Below are positions 36,007-44,368 of a stretch of 64,000 nt of DNA, piece by piece. How positions within the stretch are numbered: the first letter of the stretch is position 1; every line of letters starts with the position of its first letter. The stretch comes from Palsa-504 sp963753225 (GTDB taxonomy: Bacteria > Actinomycetota > Actinomycetes > Streptosporangiales > Streptosporangiaceae): NCBI GenBank assembly GCA_963753225.1, contig CAVWBQ010000011.1, positions 1 through 64,000 of the forward strand, written 5' to 3'. A program made the translations under genes and the position numbers. The notes beneath the pieces are model-generated. The model saw only the letters and a list, made by a program, of their open reading frames with translations, made no database searches and was not told the DNA's origin.

Positions 36007-38157
36007 ATGACCGAGGACGAGACGGAACTGCGGGACGAGACGGAACTGCGGGACGAGGCGGAGACGTGCCTGCGGGCGCTGGCGGGCGAGCAGGCGCGGC
36101 TGCGCGAAGACCAGTGGACCGCGATCCGCGCCCTGGTCGCGGAGCGGCGGCGGGCGCTGGTGGTGCAGCGGACCGGCTGGGGCAAGTCCGCGGTGTACTT
36201 TATCGCCACCGCGCTGCTGCGCGCCCGCGGCGCCGGGCCGACCGTGATCGTGTCCCCGCTGCTCGCGCTGATGCGCAACCAGGTCGAGGCGGCGAAGGGA
36301 GCGGGCATCCGGGCGCGCACCATCAACTCGGCCAATACCACCGAGTGGGACGCGCTGTACGCCGAGGTGGCCGCGGGCCAGGCGGATGTGCTGCTGGTCA
36401 GCCCGGAGCGGCTGAACAACCCGTCGTTCCGTGACCAGGTGCTGCCGGAGCTGAGCCGGTCGGCCGGGCTGGTGGTGGTCGACGAGGCGCACTGCATCTC
36501 GGACTGGGGGCATGACTTCCGGCCCGACTACCGTCGGCTGCGCACCCTGCTGGACGGTCTGCCCGCCGGGATCCCGGTCCTGGCCACCACCGCCACCGCG
36601 AACGCGCGGGTGACCGCCGACGTGGCCGAGCAGCTCGGCACGCCCGGTGAGACGCTGGTGCTGCGCGGGCCGCTGGACCGGGACTCGCTCCGGCTGGCCG
36701 TGGTCACGCTGCCCACCGCGCACCAGCGGCTCGGCTGGCTGGCGGCCCGGCTCGGCGAGCTGCCCGGGTCCGGCATCGTTTACGCGCTGACCGTCGCGGC
36801 GGCCCAGGAGACGGCGGCCTTCCTGCGCGAGCAGGGGATGACGGTGGCCGCCTACACCGGCCGGGACGAGCCAGAGGAGCGGGCCCGGGCCGAGGAGGAC
36901 CTGCTCGCCAACCGGGTCAAGGCGCTGGTCGCCACCAGCGCGCTCGGCATGGGCTTCGACAAGCCTGACCTCGGCTTCGTCGTGCATCTGGGCGCGCCGC
37001 AGTCGCCGGTCGCGTATTACCAGCAGATCGGCCGGGCCGGGCGGGCCCTTGAAGGCCGGCCGGGTGCCAGGGCCGAGGTGATCCTGCTGCCGGGCCGGGA
37101 GGACCGGGACATCTGGGCGTACTTCGCCTCGCTGGCCTTCCCGCCCGAGCGGCAGGTCCGCGCGACCCTCGCTACCCTGGCCGAGGCGGGCAGGCCGCTG
37201 TCGGCCGGGGTGCTCGAGACCCACGTGGACCTGTCCCGTGGCCGGCTCGAGTCCATGCTCAAGGTGCTCGACGTGGACGGCGCGGTGCGCCGGGTCGGCG
37301 GCGGCTGGACCGCGACAGGGCAGCCGTGGCAGTACGACGCTGAGCGATACGAGAGGGTAGCCGCCGAACGCGTCCGCGAGCAGCAGGCCATGCTGGCCTA
37401 CCAGGCTACGGACGGCTGCCGGATGGAGTACCTGCGCCGGCAGCTCGACGATCCGGACGCCGCGCCGTGCGGCCGCTGCGACAACTGCACCGGCCGGCCG
37501 GACGCGGCCGAGGTACCCGAGGCCAGCGCGGCCGCGGCCCGCGAGCGGCTGCTGCGCCCGGGCGTCACGGTCGAGCCGCGGCGGATGTGGCCGACCGGGA
37601 TGAAGGCCCTCGGCGTGGACGCGGCCGGGAAGATCCCGGAGGAGCTGACCGCCGGGCCGGGCCGGGCCCTGGGCCGGCTCACCGACATCGGCTGGGGCAG
37701 CCAGCTCAGGATCCTGCTGGCCGAGGGCGCGCCGGACGAGCCGGTCACCGAGCCGGTGATGGCCGCCGTGATCAAGGTGCTGGCCGCCTGGGACTGGGCG
37801 CGGCGCCCGGCCGGCGTGCTCACCCTGCCGTCGCGCACCCGGCCCCGGCTGATCACCAGCCTCGGCCGCCAGCTCGCCAGCGTCGGACGGCTGCCCTACC
37901 TCGGCGCGCTCGCCTACACCCGCGAGGACGGCACTGGGCCGCGCCGCCACAACAGCGCGCAGCGGCTGAGCTCGCTCTGGCACGCCCTGGAGGTGCCGGA
38001 CGACGTCCGAGACGCGGTCCGCGACCTGGACGGGCCGGTGCTCGTGGTGGACGACCGCATCGAGACCGGATGGACGATGACGGTGGCGGCCCGGCTGCTC
38101 CGCCAGGCGGGCGCGCCCGGCGCGCTGCCCCTCGCGCTGGCGGTGACCGCGGGCTAG
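36007..38157 (+). CDS. RecQ-family DNA helicase with C-terminal phosphoribosyltransferase-like domain
   Basis: 716 residues. Helicase motifs: RTGWGKSAVYF (I), SPLLALMRNQ (Ia), DEAHCISDWGHDFRPDY (II), TTATAN (III), ATSALGMGFDKP (V) and YYQQIGRAGR (VI). A RecQ zinc module CRMEYLRRQLDDP-CGRCDNC follows (about 472-496). The last about 130 residues end with GPVLVVDDRIETGWTMTVAA, the PRPP-binding-loop pattern of type I PRTases, preceded by NSAQR. Normal RecQ proteins carry an HRDC domain there. The N-terminus starts with a duplicated DETELR repeat. Roles: unwinding of recombination or repair intermediates; the PRTase-like part may be a sensor. Confidence 0.9.
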   Translation: MTEDETELRDETELRDEAETCLRALAGEQARLREDQWTAIRALVAERRRALVVQRTGWGKSAVYFIATALLRARGAGPTVIVSPLLALMRNQVEAAKGAGIRARTINSANTTEWDALYAEVAAGQADVLLVSPERLNNPSFRDQVLPELSRSAGLVVVDEAHCISDWGHDFRPDYRRLRTLLDGLPAGIPVLATTATANARVTADVAEQLGTPGETLVLRGPLDRDSLRLAVVTLPTAHQRLGWLAARLGELPGSGIVYALTVAAAQETAAFLREQGMTVAAYTGRDEPEERARAEEDLLANRVKALVATSALGMGFDKPDLGFVVHLGAPQSPVAYYQQIGRAGRALEGRPGARAEVILLPGREDRDIWAYFASLAFPPERQVRATLATLAEAGRPLSAGVLETHVDLSRGRLESMLKVLDVDGAVRRVGGGWTATGQPWQYDAERYERVAAERVREQQAMLAYQATDGCRMEYLRRQLDDPDAAPCGRCDNCTGRPDAAEVPEASAAAARERLLRPGVTVEPRRMWPTGMKALGVDAAGKIPEELTAGPGRALGRLTDIGWGSQLRILLAEGAPDEPVTEPVMAAVIKVLAAWDWARRPAGVLTLPSRTRPRLITSLGRQLASVGRLPYLGALAYTREDGTGPRRHNSAQRLSSLWHALEVPDDVRDAVRDLDGPVLVVDDRIETGWTMTVAARLLRQAGAPGALPLALAVTAG

Positions 38158-38164
38158 CAGCGGG

Positions 38165-38501
38165 CTAGGCGACGTGAGGCTCGGTGCCGTCCTCGCTGAC
38201 CATGGGCCGGCCCGCGACGGCCCAGCCGGTCATGCCGTCGGACACGTTGATGGCCTTCAGCCCGCCTGTGACCAGGGCCTGGGCCGCGTAGGCCGACCGG
38301 GCGCCTGACCGGCAGATCACGTACACGTCGCGGTCGCGGGGCAGTTCGCCCGCGCCGGACGCCGAGCTCACCGAGCCGCACGTGCACCGCCTCGGGCGCG
38401 TGCCCGGCCGTCCACTCGTCGTCCTCGCGCACGTCGAGCAGGAACACCCCGGCCGGCAGGTCCGCCGACATCACTTCGGGCACGGCGACGGGCTGGTTCA
38501 T
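38165..38501 (-). pseudogene. rhodanese-like protein gene, frameshifted
   Basis: Two overlapping frames together make one rhodanese domain. The first (ATG 38501) gives VFLLDVREDDEWTAGHAPEA and reads to about 38365; the second continues with DRDVYVICRSGARSAYAA, including the active-site loop CRSGARS, and ends EDGTEPHVA at 38165. A one-base deletion near 38360-38366 relative to an intact ancestor would explain the switch. Otherwise length and motifs are normal for a single-domain sulfurtransferase. It could be a true pseudogene, a sequencing error or, less likely, a recoding site. Confidence 0.75.
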
Positions 38502-38562
38502 CTCGGTTGCTCCTCATGCGGGCCGACAGCGGCCTCCGGTCCCGGGCCGCGGTGGATACTGT

Positions 38563-38611
38563 ACCGTTACGAATGAACATGGCCACTGCTGGCCAGTGCC
38601 GAGGTAACGGT
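38563..38611 (-). ncRNA. candidate end hairpin / omega-RNA segment at the tnpB 3' end
   Basis: Nested inverted repeats, ACCGTTAC / GTAACGGT enclosing CACTG-CTGGC-CAGTG, span the tnpB stop. TnpB-associated guide RNAs are made from the tnpB 3' end and element end, so this is where one would sit. The structure is visible; the function is inferred. Confidence 0.3.
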
Positions 38612-40258
38612 TGCCCGGCCCAATAGCCGCGTACCAGTCCGGCCGGGCGGGCGAGATTCGGTTCCTCGCATCCTGGGCCGGTGGCGGCTGCTGGTCGCCC
38701 GAGACTTACCTGACCCGGCCTGGTTGGTAGCTCTCACGACGCGATCCTCCGGTCGCGTGCGTGTCACACCTTCCCGACGCCGGGCCTTGTGGCCTTGGGC
38801 GCGACGCCCGATCACGGTGGCGGCTGCCTCGTGGCGGGTCACGTTCTCGTACGGCTTGCGCCAGTGCTGGTCTCCCCACGCCGACGTGTAGGCGGGGTTG
38901 ACCGCGAGCAGGCGGATGCGGTGTCTGCTGGCCTGCCCGGTAAGGCGGTTGCGGAAGACTGCGGTGGGGATGCCGGCCACGGTGCGGCGGAATCTCTTGC
39001 CGCGCTGGCCTCGGCCCATCGTCTCCCGGCCAGTCTGCCGCGCATCGGCGAAGTCGATGTCTTCGACGGCGATGGTGCCGGTGCCATGCCGCAGGCTGTA
39101 GCGGATGAGCCGTGTGATCGCGTGCCGGACCTGGGCATCGCGCCGGGCAGCGGTTCCGGTGAGGCCGAAATCGATGCGCCAGGGGCTACCAACGGGGTTT
39201 CCGTGGGCGTCGAGGCGGCGGGTGGCCAGGTGACCGGCGTTGAGATCCACGGCCACCACCGGCCCGGCAGCCAGCACCTCGCCGTCGGCGGTAGCGGCGG
39301 TGACGCCCAAGGTTTCAACGGGGGTGGCCCAGGCGGCAGTGAGGTAGACGCCGGAACGGCCTGGCTTGCGGGTGAGCGCGTAGGAGACGGACTTGACGCC
39401 AGTGATGCGGGCCTGCCATTCTGCCGCGCGGTAGGCGAACTTCGCCCGGCCGGAGAGGGCATACCTGCCGCGTTTGGCGTTGGCCAGGTGTTCGAGTGGC
39501 TTCGGGAGCCGGAGGCTGACTTCGCCGGTCGGGGTGACGGTGATGGTGAGGTTGCCGAAAGGTTCATCGCCGGAGCCGTTGGCTTCGATCCGCCACCGGG
39601 CACAGGACCATCGCTCCCGCCACACTGTCTCGGCCAGCCCGGCGGTGCTGAGGTTGTGCCGGGTCTTCGCCAGCCGCTTCCCGCCATCAACCACACGCGC
39701 GAGCTTGTCGTCCCGGTCTGCCATGGCACGACCAAGCTCGGCGCGCAAGGACTGCAACCGGCGCTGCTTCTGGAAGCGTTCCGCCTGGGTCGCATATCCC
39801 TTGGTTGGGGTTTGGCCCTTGCGCGTCTTGCGGTACTCGCGGGCGAGCATGTCGCCGGTGGGCTGGGCCAGTCGCTTCTCAATGCTGGAGATCGCCGCTC
39901 CCAGGCTGACGATGTGCCGGGCCTGCGACTGACGAGCCAGCCGGTACTGGTCGTCGTTGGCCCGGATGATCGTGCCCGCCCACCGGGAGGACGACTCGGC
40001 CGTGATCGTCTGTTTGCGGGCATTGAGCACATCCCGTCGGGCCTGCCATCCGGCCTCGTCATACAGACCCGGGCCCGGCGGCACCGGACGGCAAACACGT
40101 GCCAGATCTGCACGACGCAGGCGGCCGAGATGCCCGGCCACCGCATCCAGCACAGTGTCGTCCTCGGGGGTGGTCCGCAGCCGAGTCCTGATCGCGGCCC
40201 CGGACGGCCCAGGCACGGGCTTCACCCCGCGCCACTCCCGCAACTTCACCGCCGTCAT
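38567..40258 (-). CDS. TnpB-related RuvC-like protein (IS607/IS605 accessory type)
   Basis: 563 residues. RuvC-like motifs: VAVDLNAGHLATRRLD (first Asp), TIAVEDIDFADARQTGR (Glu) and a last motif VTRHEAAATVIGRRAQGH, where relatives usually have an Asp and this protein shows Glu. No CxxC zinc finger is seen, as in the larger 'TnpB-related' family of actinobacteria. Middle coiled region with EYRKTRKGQTPTKGYATQAERFQKQ. TnpB proteins are RNA-guided nucleases that maintain their element. It starts in an ATGA overlap with the recombinase fragment. The altered last residue makes activity uncertain. Confidence 0.82.
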   Translation of the reverse strand: MTAVKLREWRGVKPVPGPSGAAIRTRLRTTPEDDTVLDAVAGHLGRLRRADLARVCRPVPPGPGLYDEAGWQARRDVLNARKQTITAESSSRWAGTIIRANDDQYRLARQSQARHIVSLGAAISSIEKRLAQPTGDMLAREYRKTRKGQTPTKGYATQAERFQKQRRLQSLRAELGRAMADRDDKLARVVDGGKRLAKTRHNLSTAGLAETVWRERWSCARWRIEANGSGDEPFGNLTITVTPTGEVSLRLPKPLEHLANAKRGRYALSGRAKFAYRAAEWQARITGVKSVSYALTRKPGRSGVYLTAAWATPVETLGVTAATADGEVLAAGPVVAVDLNAGHLATRRLDAHGNPVGSPWRIDFGLTGTAARRDAQVRHAITRLIRYSLRHGTGTIAVEDIDFADARQTGRETMGRGQRGKRFRRTVAGIPTAVFRNRLTGQASRHRIRLLAVNPAYTSAWGDQHWRKPYENVTRHEAAATVIGRRAQGHKARRREGVTRTRPEDRVVRATNQAGSGKSRATSSRHRPRMRGTESRPPGRTGTRLLGRATVTSALASSGHVHS

Positions 40259-40524
40259 GCGGCAACACTGCTCCGGGTCTCGGCGGCCACCACTGCGCGC
40301 AGCCGCCTGGCCTTGGCCGACCGCTGCCCGTACAACCTCCCAGCGAAGGAGGTGACGATAGCGAGCATGTCCCGCACCAACTCCGGCTCCGCCGACTCAT
40401 CCTCCGGCTGCCCGGTGTAGACGACAGTGACGCCGAAGCCGCGCAGAAGGTGCTCAATCAGCCCGGCCCCGAACCTCGCCAACCGGTCCGGGTGCTCGGC
40501 CAGGAGCTGGTCTCGGTTAGCCAT
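40255..40524 (-). pseudogene. C-terminal fragment of an IS607-type serine recombinase (TnpA)
   Basis: 89 residues matching only the later part of IS607 TnpA: EHPDRLARFGAGLIEHLL, then ELVRDMLAIVTSFAGRLYGQ (long E-helix) and RSAKARRL. The N-terminal MerR-like helix-turn-helix and the catalytic Ser segment (usually YARVSS) are missing. The fragment starts directly at the stop of the preceding gene. It cannot catalyse transposition by itself. It is coupled to tnpB by ATGA. Confidence 0.75.
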
Positions 40525-41067
40525 TCAAGACACCACTCTCAGGTGGCGACCGACGGGCTTCGGGACCTGGTAGCCGAGATTCCGAAGTGCCTCGCGTTCC
40601 TCGAAGCTCAGGTGGGTGAAGCCGGGCTCCCTGCCCGAAGCCAGACCGCAGTCCTTAGCAGCCCGCCAGGCAATCTCCCGGAGAGCTTCCTCGTGGATGG
40701 GATGACGGTCGAGCCAGCGCCCTTGTCGCAGCATTCGGTCGCGGTCACGAAGGAGTCCGCATACGAGGCCGCGGGCTGCGTGCACGTCCTCCCGGTACTG
40801 CCCGGCACGCCTTGCCTCAGCCTGCCTGCAGCTCAGGTTTCGCTGCTCCCTGGCCTTGCAGGTGGCCAGCAACTCCGGGCGGAGCCAGCCTGGAGCCGAG
40901 TCCGGGTTCGCGCGCCATTCGCGGGCATCCGACTCGCAGAGCGGGCCGTCCTTGTCCACGCCTGCCGCACGCATCCAGCCCGCAAGCACGCTCATGCCGA
41001 TGCCGAGCGTGCCGGCCACGGCTACTGGAACGAGTGTACGGTCTTGATTCCGCTTCGGCTTTCCCAT
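40525..41067 (-). CDS. unrecognised protein upstream of the recombinase fragment
   Basis: 180 residues. The N-terminal part (about 13-45, VAVAGTLGIGMSVLAGWMRAAG) could form a helix-turn-helix. The rest is charged and helical, with Cys in LCESDAREW, LLATCKAREQRNLSCRQ and KDCGLAS. Its stop abuts the start of the recombinase fragment, so the three genes form one unit. It might have replaced the missing N-terminal DNA-binding part of the recombinase, but no catalytic Ser motif is seen. No family recognised. Confidence 0.6.
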   Translation of the reverse strand: MGKPKRNQDRTLVPVAVAGTLGIGMSVLAGWMRAAGVDKDGPLCESDAREWRANPDSAPGWLRPELLATCKAREQRNLSCRQAEARRAGQYREDVHAARGLVCGLLRDRDRMLRQGRWLDRHPIHEEALREIAWRAAKDCGLASGREPGFTHLSFEEREALRNLGYQVPKPVGRHLRVVS

Positions 41068-41124
41068 TCGAAAATCTTACCACCGCCTGACCGGCAATGG
41101 CCCATTAAACGTCCGCTGTTCACA

Positions 41125-41380
41125 ACCCTGCGACACCTGCCGGACCGTCGAGGCGGCGGGCAGCGTCCTGGCGTCCGTGCCGCCCCAGGAGATGCGCAGG
41201 AACGGCGCGCCCAGGGCCAGCAGCTCGACCACGATCACGGCGGCGTAGACGGCGGGCCTGCGCATGACACTGTGCGCCAGCCGGTACCAGCCCTCGCTGG
41301 TCTCCTCACGGACCGGACGGTGCCCCTTAATCGGTCAGCCGCCGCCTGGTGTACAGGGCTCGTCCCCATGCCTCGAACAT
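41125..41380 (-). pseudogene. remnant of an MMPL-family (RND) transporter gene
   Basis: Two pieces of one MMPL protein remain. ATG 41380 opens MFEAWGRALYTRRRLTD, the typical N-terminus, and hits TAA at 41327. It is followed in another frame by EETSEGWYRLAHSVMRRPAVY then VVELLALGAPFLRISWGG and RTLPAASTVRQVSQ, which in intact relatives is the start of the second transmembrane half. So the first half is deleted internally and the second is cut near 41125, next to the TnpB element. The divergent TetR gene was probably its regulator. Confidence 0.75.
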
Positions 41381-41424
41381 CCCCGTCTCCCCTGTGTGTG
41401 CTGACTGAGCTCCCGTTGAGCTTC

Positions 41425-41500
41425 TGTTGATTATTTAAGTAAACGGTGTAAACTGAATACGTCGATAACTTCGCATACGCCGTTCACTCATGTCAAGCGA
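41425..41500. promoter_or_regulatory. AT-rich divergent promoter region of TetR and the MMPL remnant
   Basis: An unusually AT-rich stretch for this genome. It contains GTAAAC-GGT-GTAAAC (41438-41452), two direct hexamers with a 3-bp gap, and candidate promoter hexamers. It is a plausible TetR operator. Confidence 0.45.
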
Positions 41501-41599
41501 GATAACGGCCGTCAAGGCAGATAACATCGGGGCAACACCGGGTCGCCGGGTCTCGCCCTCGGTGGCCCGGCCAGGTATGAATGGGTCCAGGAGGCAGTC

Positions 41600-42427
41600 G
41601 TGACACAGTCGGCAGAGGTCGCCGCGCCAGAGCTCGCCGCGCCAGAGCTCGCCGCGGCAGTGGTCGCCGGGGCGGCGCCGGGCGCGGTTCAGCCGCCATC
41701 CCGGCGCGACCGGCTGCGCGCGGCGACCATCGACGAGATCATCCAGACCGCCAGGCAGCTCCTGGTCAAGGACGGGCCGGAGGCGGTGTCGCTGCGCGCC
41801 ATCGCCCGTGAGATGGGCATGACCGCCCCCGGGCTCTACCGGTACTTCGGCAGCTACGAGGAACTGGTCAGGCACCTGTGCGCCGGCATCTTCACCGAGC
41901 TCGGCGCGGACATCCACCGGGCCATCGAGGCCGCAGCGCCGCCTGCGAGGCAGGCCGACGATCCGCAGGCGAAGCTGACCGTCAAGATGGTCGCCGCCTG
42001 CCGCGAGTTCCGCCGCTGGGCGCTGAACCACAAGGACGAGTTCGCCCTGGTGTTCGGCGTGCCGCTGCCCGGCCTCGACGACGGGCGGTACGACATCGCC
42101 GACGAGTGCGCACTGGCCTTCGCCGGCACCTTCTTCACGCTGTTCCTCGAGCTGTGGCACAAGGTCCCGTTCCCGGTCACGGCCGACGAGCAGATCGACC
42201 CGGGCCTGCGCGACCAGCTCCGCCGCTATCGCGATGCGCTGGGCTCCAGCATCCCCCTCGGCGCGGTGGTCACGTTCCTGCGCTGCTGGACGGTGCTGTA
42301 CGGGGCGGTGGCGATGGAGGTGTTCGGCCACATGAGGTTCGCGCTGGAGGACGCGGCGCCGATGTTCGAGATCACCCTCGGCGACCTGGCCACCCTGGTC
42401 GGCCTGCGGTACCCGCTACCCGGATAG
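41600..42427 (+). CDS. TetR-family regulator with WHG-type C-terminal domain
   Basis: 275 residues. An Ala/Pro-rich N-terminus with a repeated AAPEL unit precedes the helix-turn-helix (about 35-80: TIDEIIQTARQLLVKDGPEA, LRAIAREMGMTAPGLYRYFGSYEELVRHL). The C-terminal domain has WALNHKDEFALVFGVPLPGL, typical of the TetR_C_13/WHG group. GTG 41600 follows GGAGG. It is divergent from an MMPL transporter remnant and so has probably lost its main target. It overlaps the next convergent gene by 56 bp. Confidence 0.88.
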   Translation: MTQSAEVAAPELAAPELAAAVVAGAAPGAVQPPSRRDRLRAATIDEIIQTARQLLVKDGPEAVSLRAIAREMGMTAPGLYRYFGSYEELVRHLCAGIFTELGADIHRAIEAAAPPARQADDPQAKLTVKMVAACREFRRWALNHKDEFALVFGVPLPGLDDGRYDIADECALAFAGTFFTLFLELWHKVPFPVTADEQIDPGLRDQLRRYRDALGSSIPLGAVVTFLRCWTVLYGAVAMEVFGHMRFALEDAAPMFEITLGDLATLVGLRYPLPG

Positions 42428-42872
42428 CCGGCCGCGGCGCCGATCCGCGGAGCGCCGCCCGCGCTGCGGACGCCAGCACGGCCGCCGCCAGCACCTCGAC
42501 GTAGCCGCGACGCCAGGCCTCCCGCTGGATGCCGTTGTGAAACCGGTCGACCGCCCGGGGGAATGGCGACCAGCCGAACCATAGCTTGGTCGGCTTGTCC
42601 GCGTCCGGCAGCGCCGCCCCGGCCATCCCGGCCAGCACGGCCGCCCGGCGCGCGGGCGGGGCCGCCGTGGCGAGCGCGCCCGCCACGGCCAGGCTGACCA
42701 GACCGTCGGCCACGGCCACCCGCAGGAACCGGCGCCGGCTCCCCCACGCGCCCCAGTGCGGGATCGCGTCGAGCACGAAGTGTGACACCACCCCGGCCGC
42801 GAAGGCCTGCCCCGGAGCGCGGGCCCGCGCGCCGATCAGGGCGCCAGACAAGACATGATTAGTCAGCAGCAC
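42372..42872 (-). CDS. small membrane protein, metal-dependent-hydrolase-like (unassigned)
   Basis: 166 residues from GTG 42872 (VLLTNHVLSGALIGARA). It has a His/Asp pattern in hydrophobic context: VVSHFVLDAIPHWGAWG, ALPDADKP, WFGWSPFPRAVDRFHNGIQ, and about three hydrophobic segments. The NHxxxG, HxxxD and DRFHN residues resemble the membrane-bound hydrolase (YdjM/DUF457-like) pattern, but I cannot assign the family with certainty. The 3' end overlaps the TetR gene by 56 bp, tail to tail. Confidence 0.7.
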   Translation of the reverse strand: MLLTNHVLSGALIGARARAPGQAFAAGVVSHFVLDAIPHWGAWGSRRRFLRVAVADGLVSLAVAGALATAAPPARRAAVLAGMAGAALPDADKPTKLWFGWSPFPRAVDRFHNGIQREAWRRGYVEVLAAAVLASAARAALRGSAPRPAIRVAGTAGRPGWPGRRG

Positions 42873-43031
42873 TCGCCCCCACCTTCCCTCGATGCCGCGT
42901 CTCCACCGTACCTGGTGTCTCCGCCTGGCCACCCGGCCGGAAACTGCGGGCGTCGGGGCGGCCACTGCTGGTAGCGTTTTCGTGGCGGGCTGACAAGCAA
43001 CGAATTCCGTGACGAGGACTGACGCGCACCC

Positions 43032-44294
43032 ATGCTGGACAGGCGAGAGATAAGGGACAACCCGGACGCGGTAAAGGACGCCGTCCGGAAGAAGGGCATC
43101 GACCTGGACGTCGACGAGCTGCTCGACCTCGACCGGGCCAGCCGCAAGCTACAGCATGAACTAGACCAGGCCCAGTCCCGCCGGAAGAGTTCGGCCAGGG
43201 AGTTCGCCCAGGCCGACGACGCGAGGCGGGCCCAGCTGCGGGCCGAGCATACCGAGCTCGAGGCCCAGCTCAGGGAGCTCCGCGAGCAGCTCGCGGAGAC
43301 GACGGAGAAGCTGAACGGGCTGCTGCTGCTGACCCCCACCATCCCATGGGACGGCGCCCCGGTCGGACCGGACGACTCCGCCAACGTGATCCTGCGCACC
43401 GTGGGGGCTCCGCCGGAGTTCGGCTTCAAGCCGCTGGACCACGTCGAGCTGCTGGAAAAGCGCGGCTGGGCGGACTTCACCCGGGCCCGCAAGGTCGCCG
43501 GGGAGCGCGCCTATGCCCTGATGTCCGACATGGTCCTGTTCGAGCGTGCGGTGCACTCCTACGCCCTCGACCTGCTCACGACCAAGGACTTCACGCTGGT
43601 CAGCGTGCCGTCGCTGGTCCGCGAGGAGCCGCTGACCGGCACCGGCCAGTTCCCCGCTCACCGCGAGGAGACCTACGCGATCCCGGCCGACGACCTCTAC
43701 CTCGCCGGGACGGCCGAGGTGGCCCTGGTCGGCTTCCACAGCGACGAGATCCTGGACCACAAGCGCCTGCCGGTCAGGTACGCCGGCATCTCGCCGTGCT
43801 TCCGCCGGGAGGCCGGCAGCGCGGGGCGGGACGTGCGCGGGCTGCTCCGGGTCCATCAGTTCGAGAAGGTCGAGCAGTTCGTCATCTGCGCCGCCGACGC
43901 GGCCGAGTCCGACCGCTGGCACGCGGAGCTGCTCGGCACCGCCGAGCAGCTGCTGCAGGGTCTCGGCCTGGCCTACCAGGTGGTGGAGTGCGCCACCGGG
44001 GACATGGGCGCGGGCAAGTACCGGATGAACGACATCAACACCTGGATGCCGTCGCTCGGCGCGTACCGCGAGACGCACAGCTGCTCGTCGCTGCACGACT
44101 GGCAGGCCCGGCGAGCCAACGTGCGCTACCGCGACACGGACGGCACGGTGCGGTTCGCCTACACCCTGAACAACACCGCGGTGGCCACGCCGCGGATCCT
44201 GGCTGCGCTAGTGGAGAACTTCCAGACCAGCGAGGCGCAGGTGCGGGTGCCCGAGGTGCTGCGGCCCTACCTTGGCGGCCGCGAACTGCTCTGA
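43032..44294 (+). CDS. serS: seryl-tRNA synthetase
   Basis: 420 residues, normal for bacterial SerRS. N-terminal antiparallel coiled-coil arm (about 28-105), then class II core: motif 2 ISPCFRREAGSAGRDVRGLLRVHQFEKVEQF, TGDMGAGKYRMNDINTWMPS, SCSSLHDWQARR and motif 3 NNTAVATPRILAALVENFQ. It charges tRNA-Ser. ATG 43032 gives the canonical MLDRREIRDNPD. It is followed 75 bp later by the acidic orphan gene on the same strand. Confidence 0.97.
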   Translation: MLDRREIRDNPDAVKDAVRKKGIDLDVDELLDLDRASRKLQHELDQAQSRRKSSAREFAQADDARRAQLRAEHTELEAQLRELREQLAETTEKLNGLLLLTPTIPWDGAPVGPDDSANVILRTVGAPPEFGFKPLDHVELLEKRGWADFTRARKVAGERAYALMSDMVLFERAVHSYALDLLTTKDFTLVSVPSLVREEPLTGTGQFPAHREETYAIPADDLYLAGTAEVALVGFHSDEILDHKRLPVRYAGISPCFRREAGSAGRDVRGLLRVHQFEKVEQFVICAADAAESDRWHAELLGTAEQLLQGLGLAYQVVECATGDMGAGKYRMNDINTWMPSLGAYRETHSCSSLHDWQARRANVRYRDTDGTVRFAYTLNNTAVATPRILAALVENFQTSEAQVRVPEVLRPYLGGRELL

Positions 44295-44368
44295 GCTCCC
44301 GGCCGGGGGCCGCCGGCGCTCGGCGCTCGGCTCTGCACGGCAGGGCCAACAGGCGTACGCTGCGAGGC

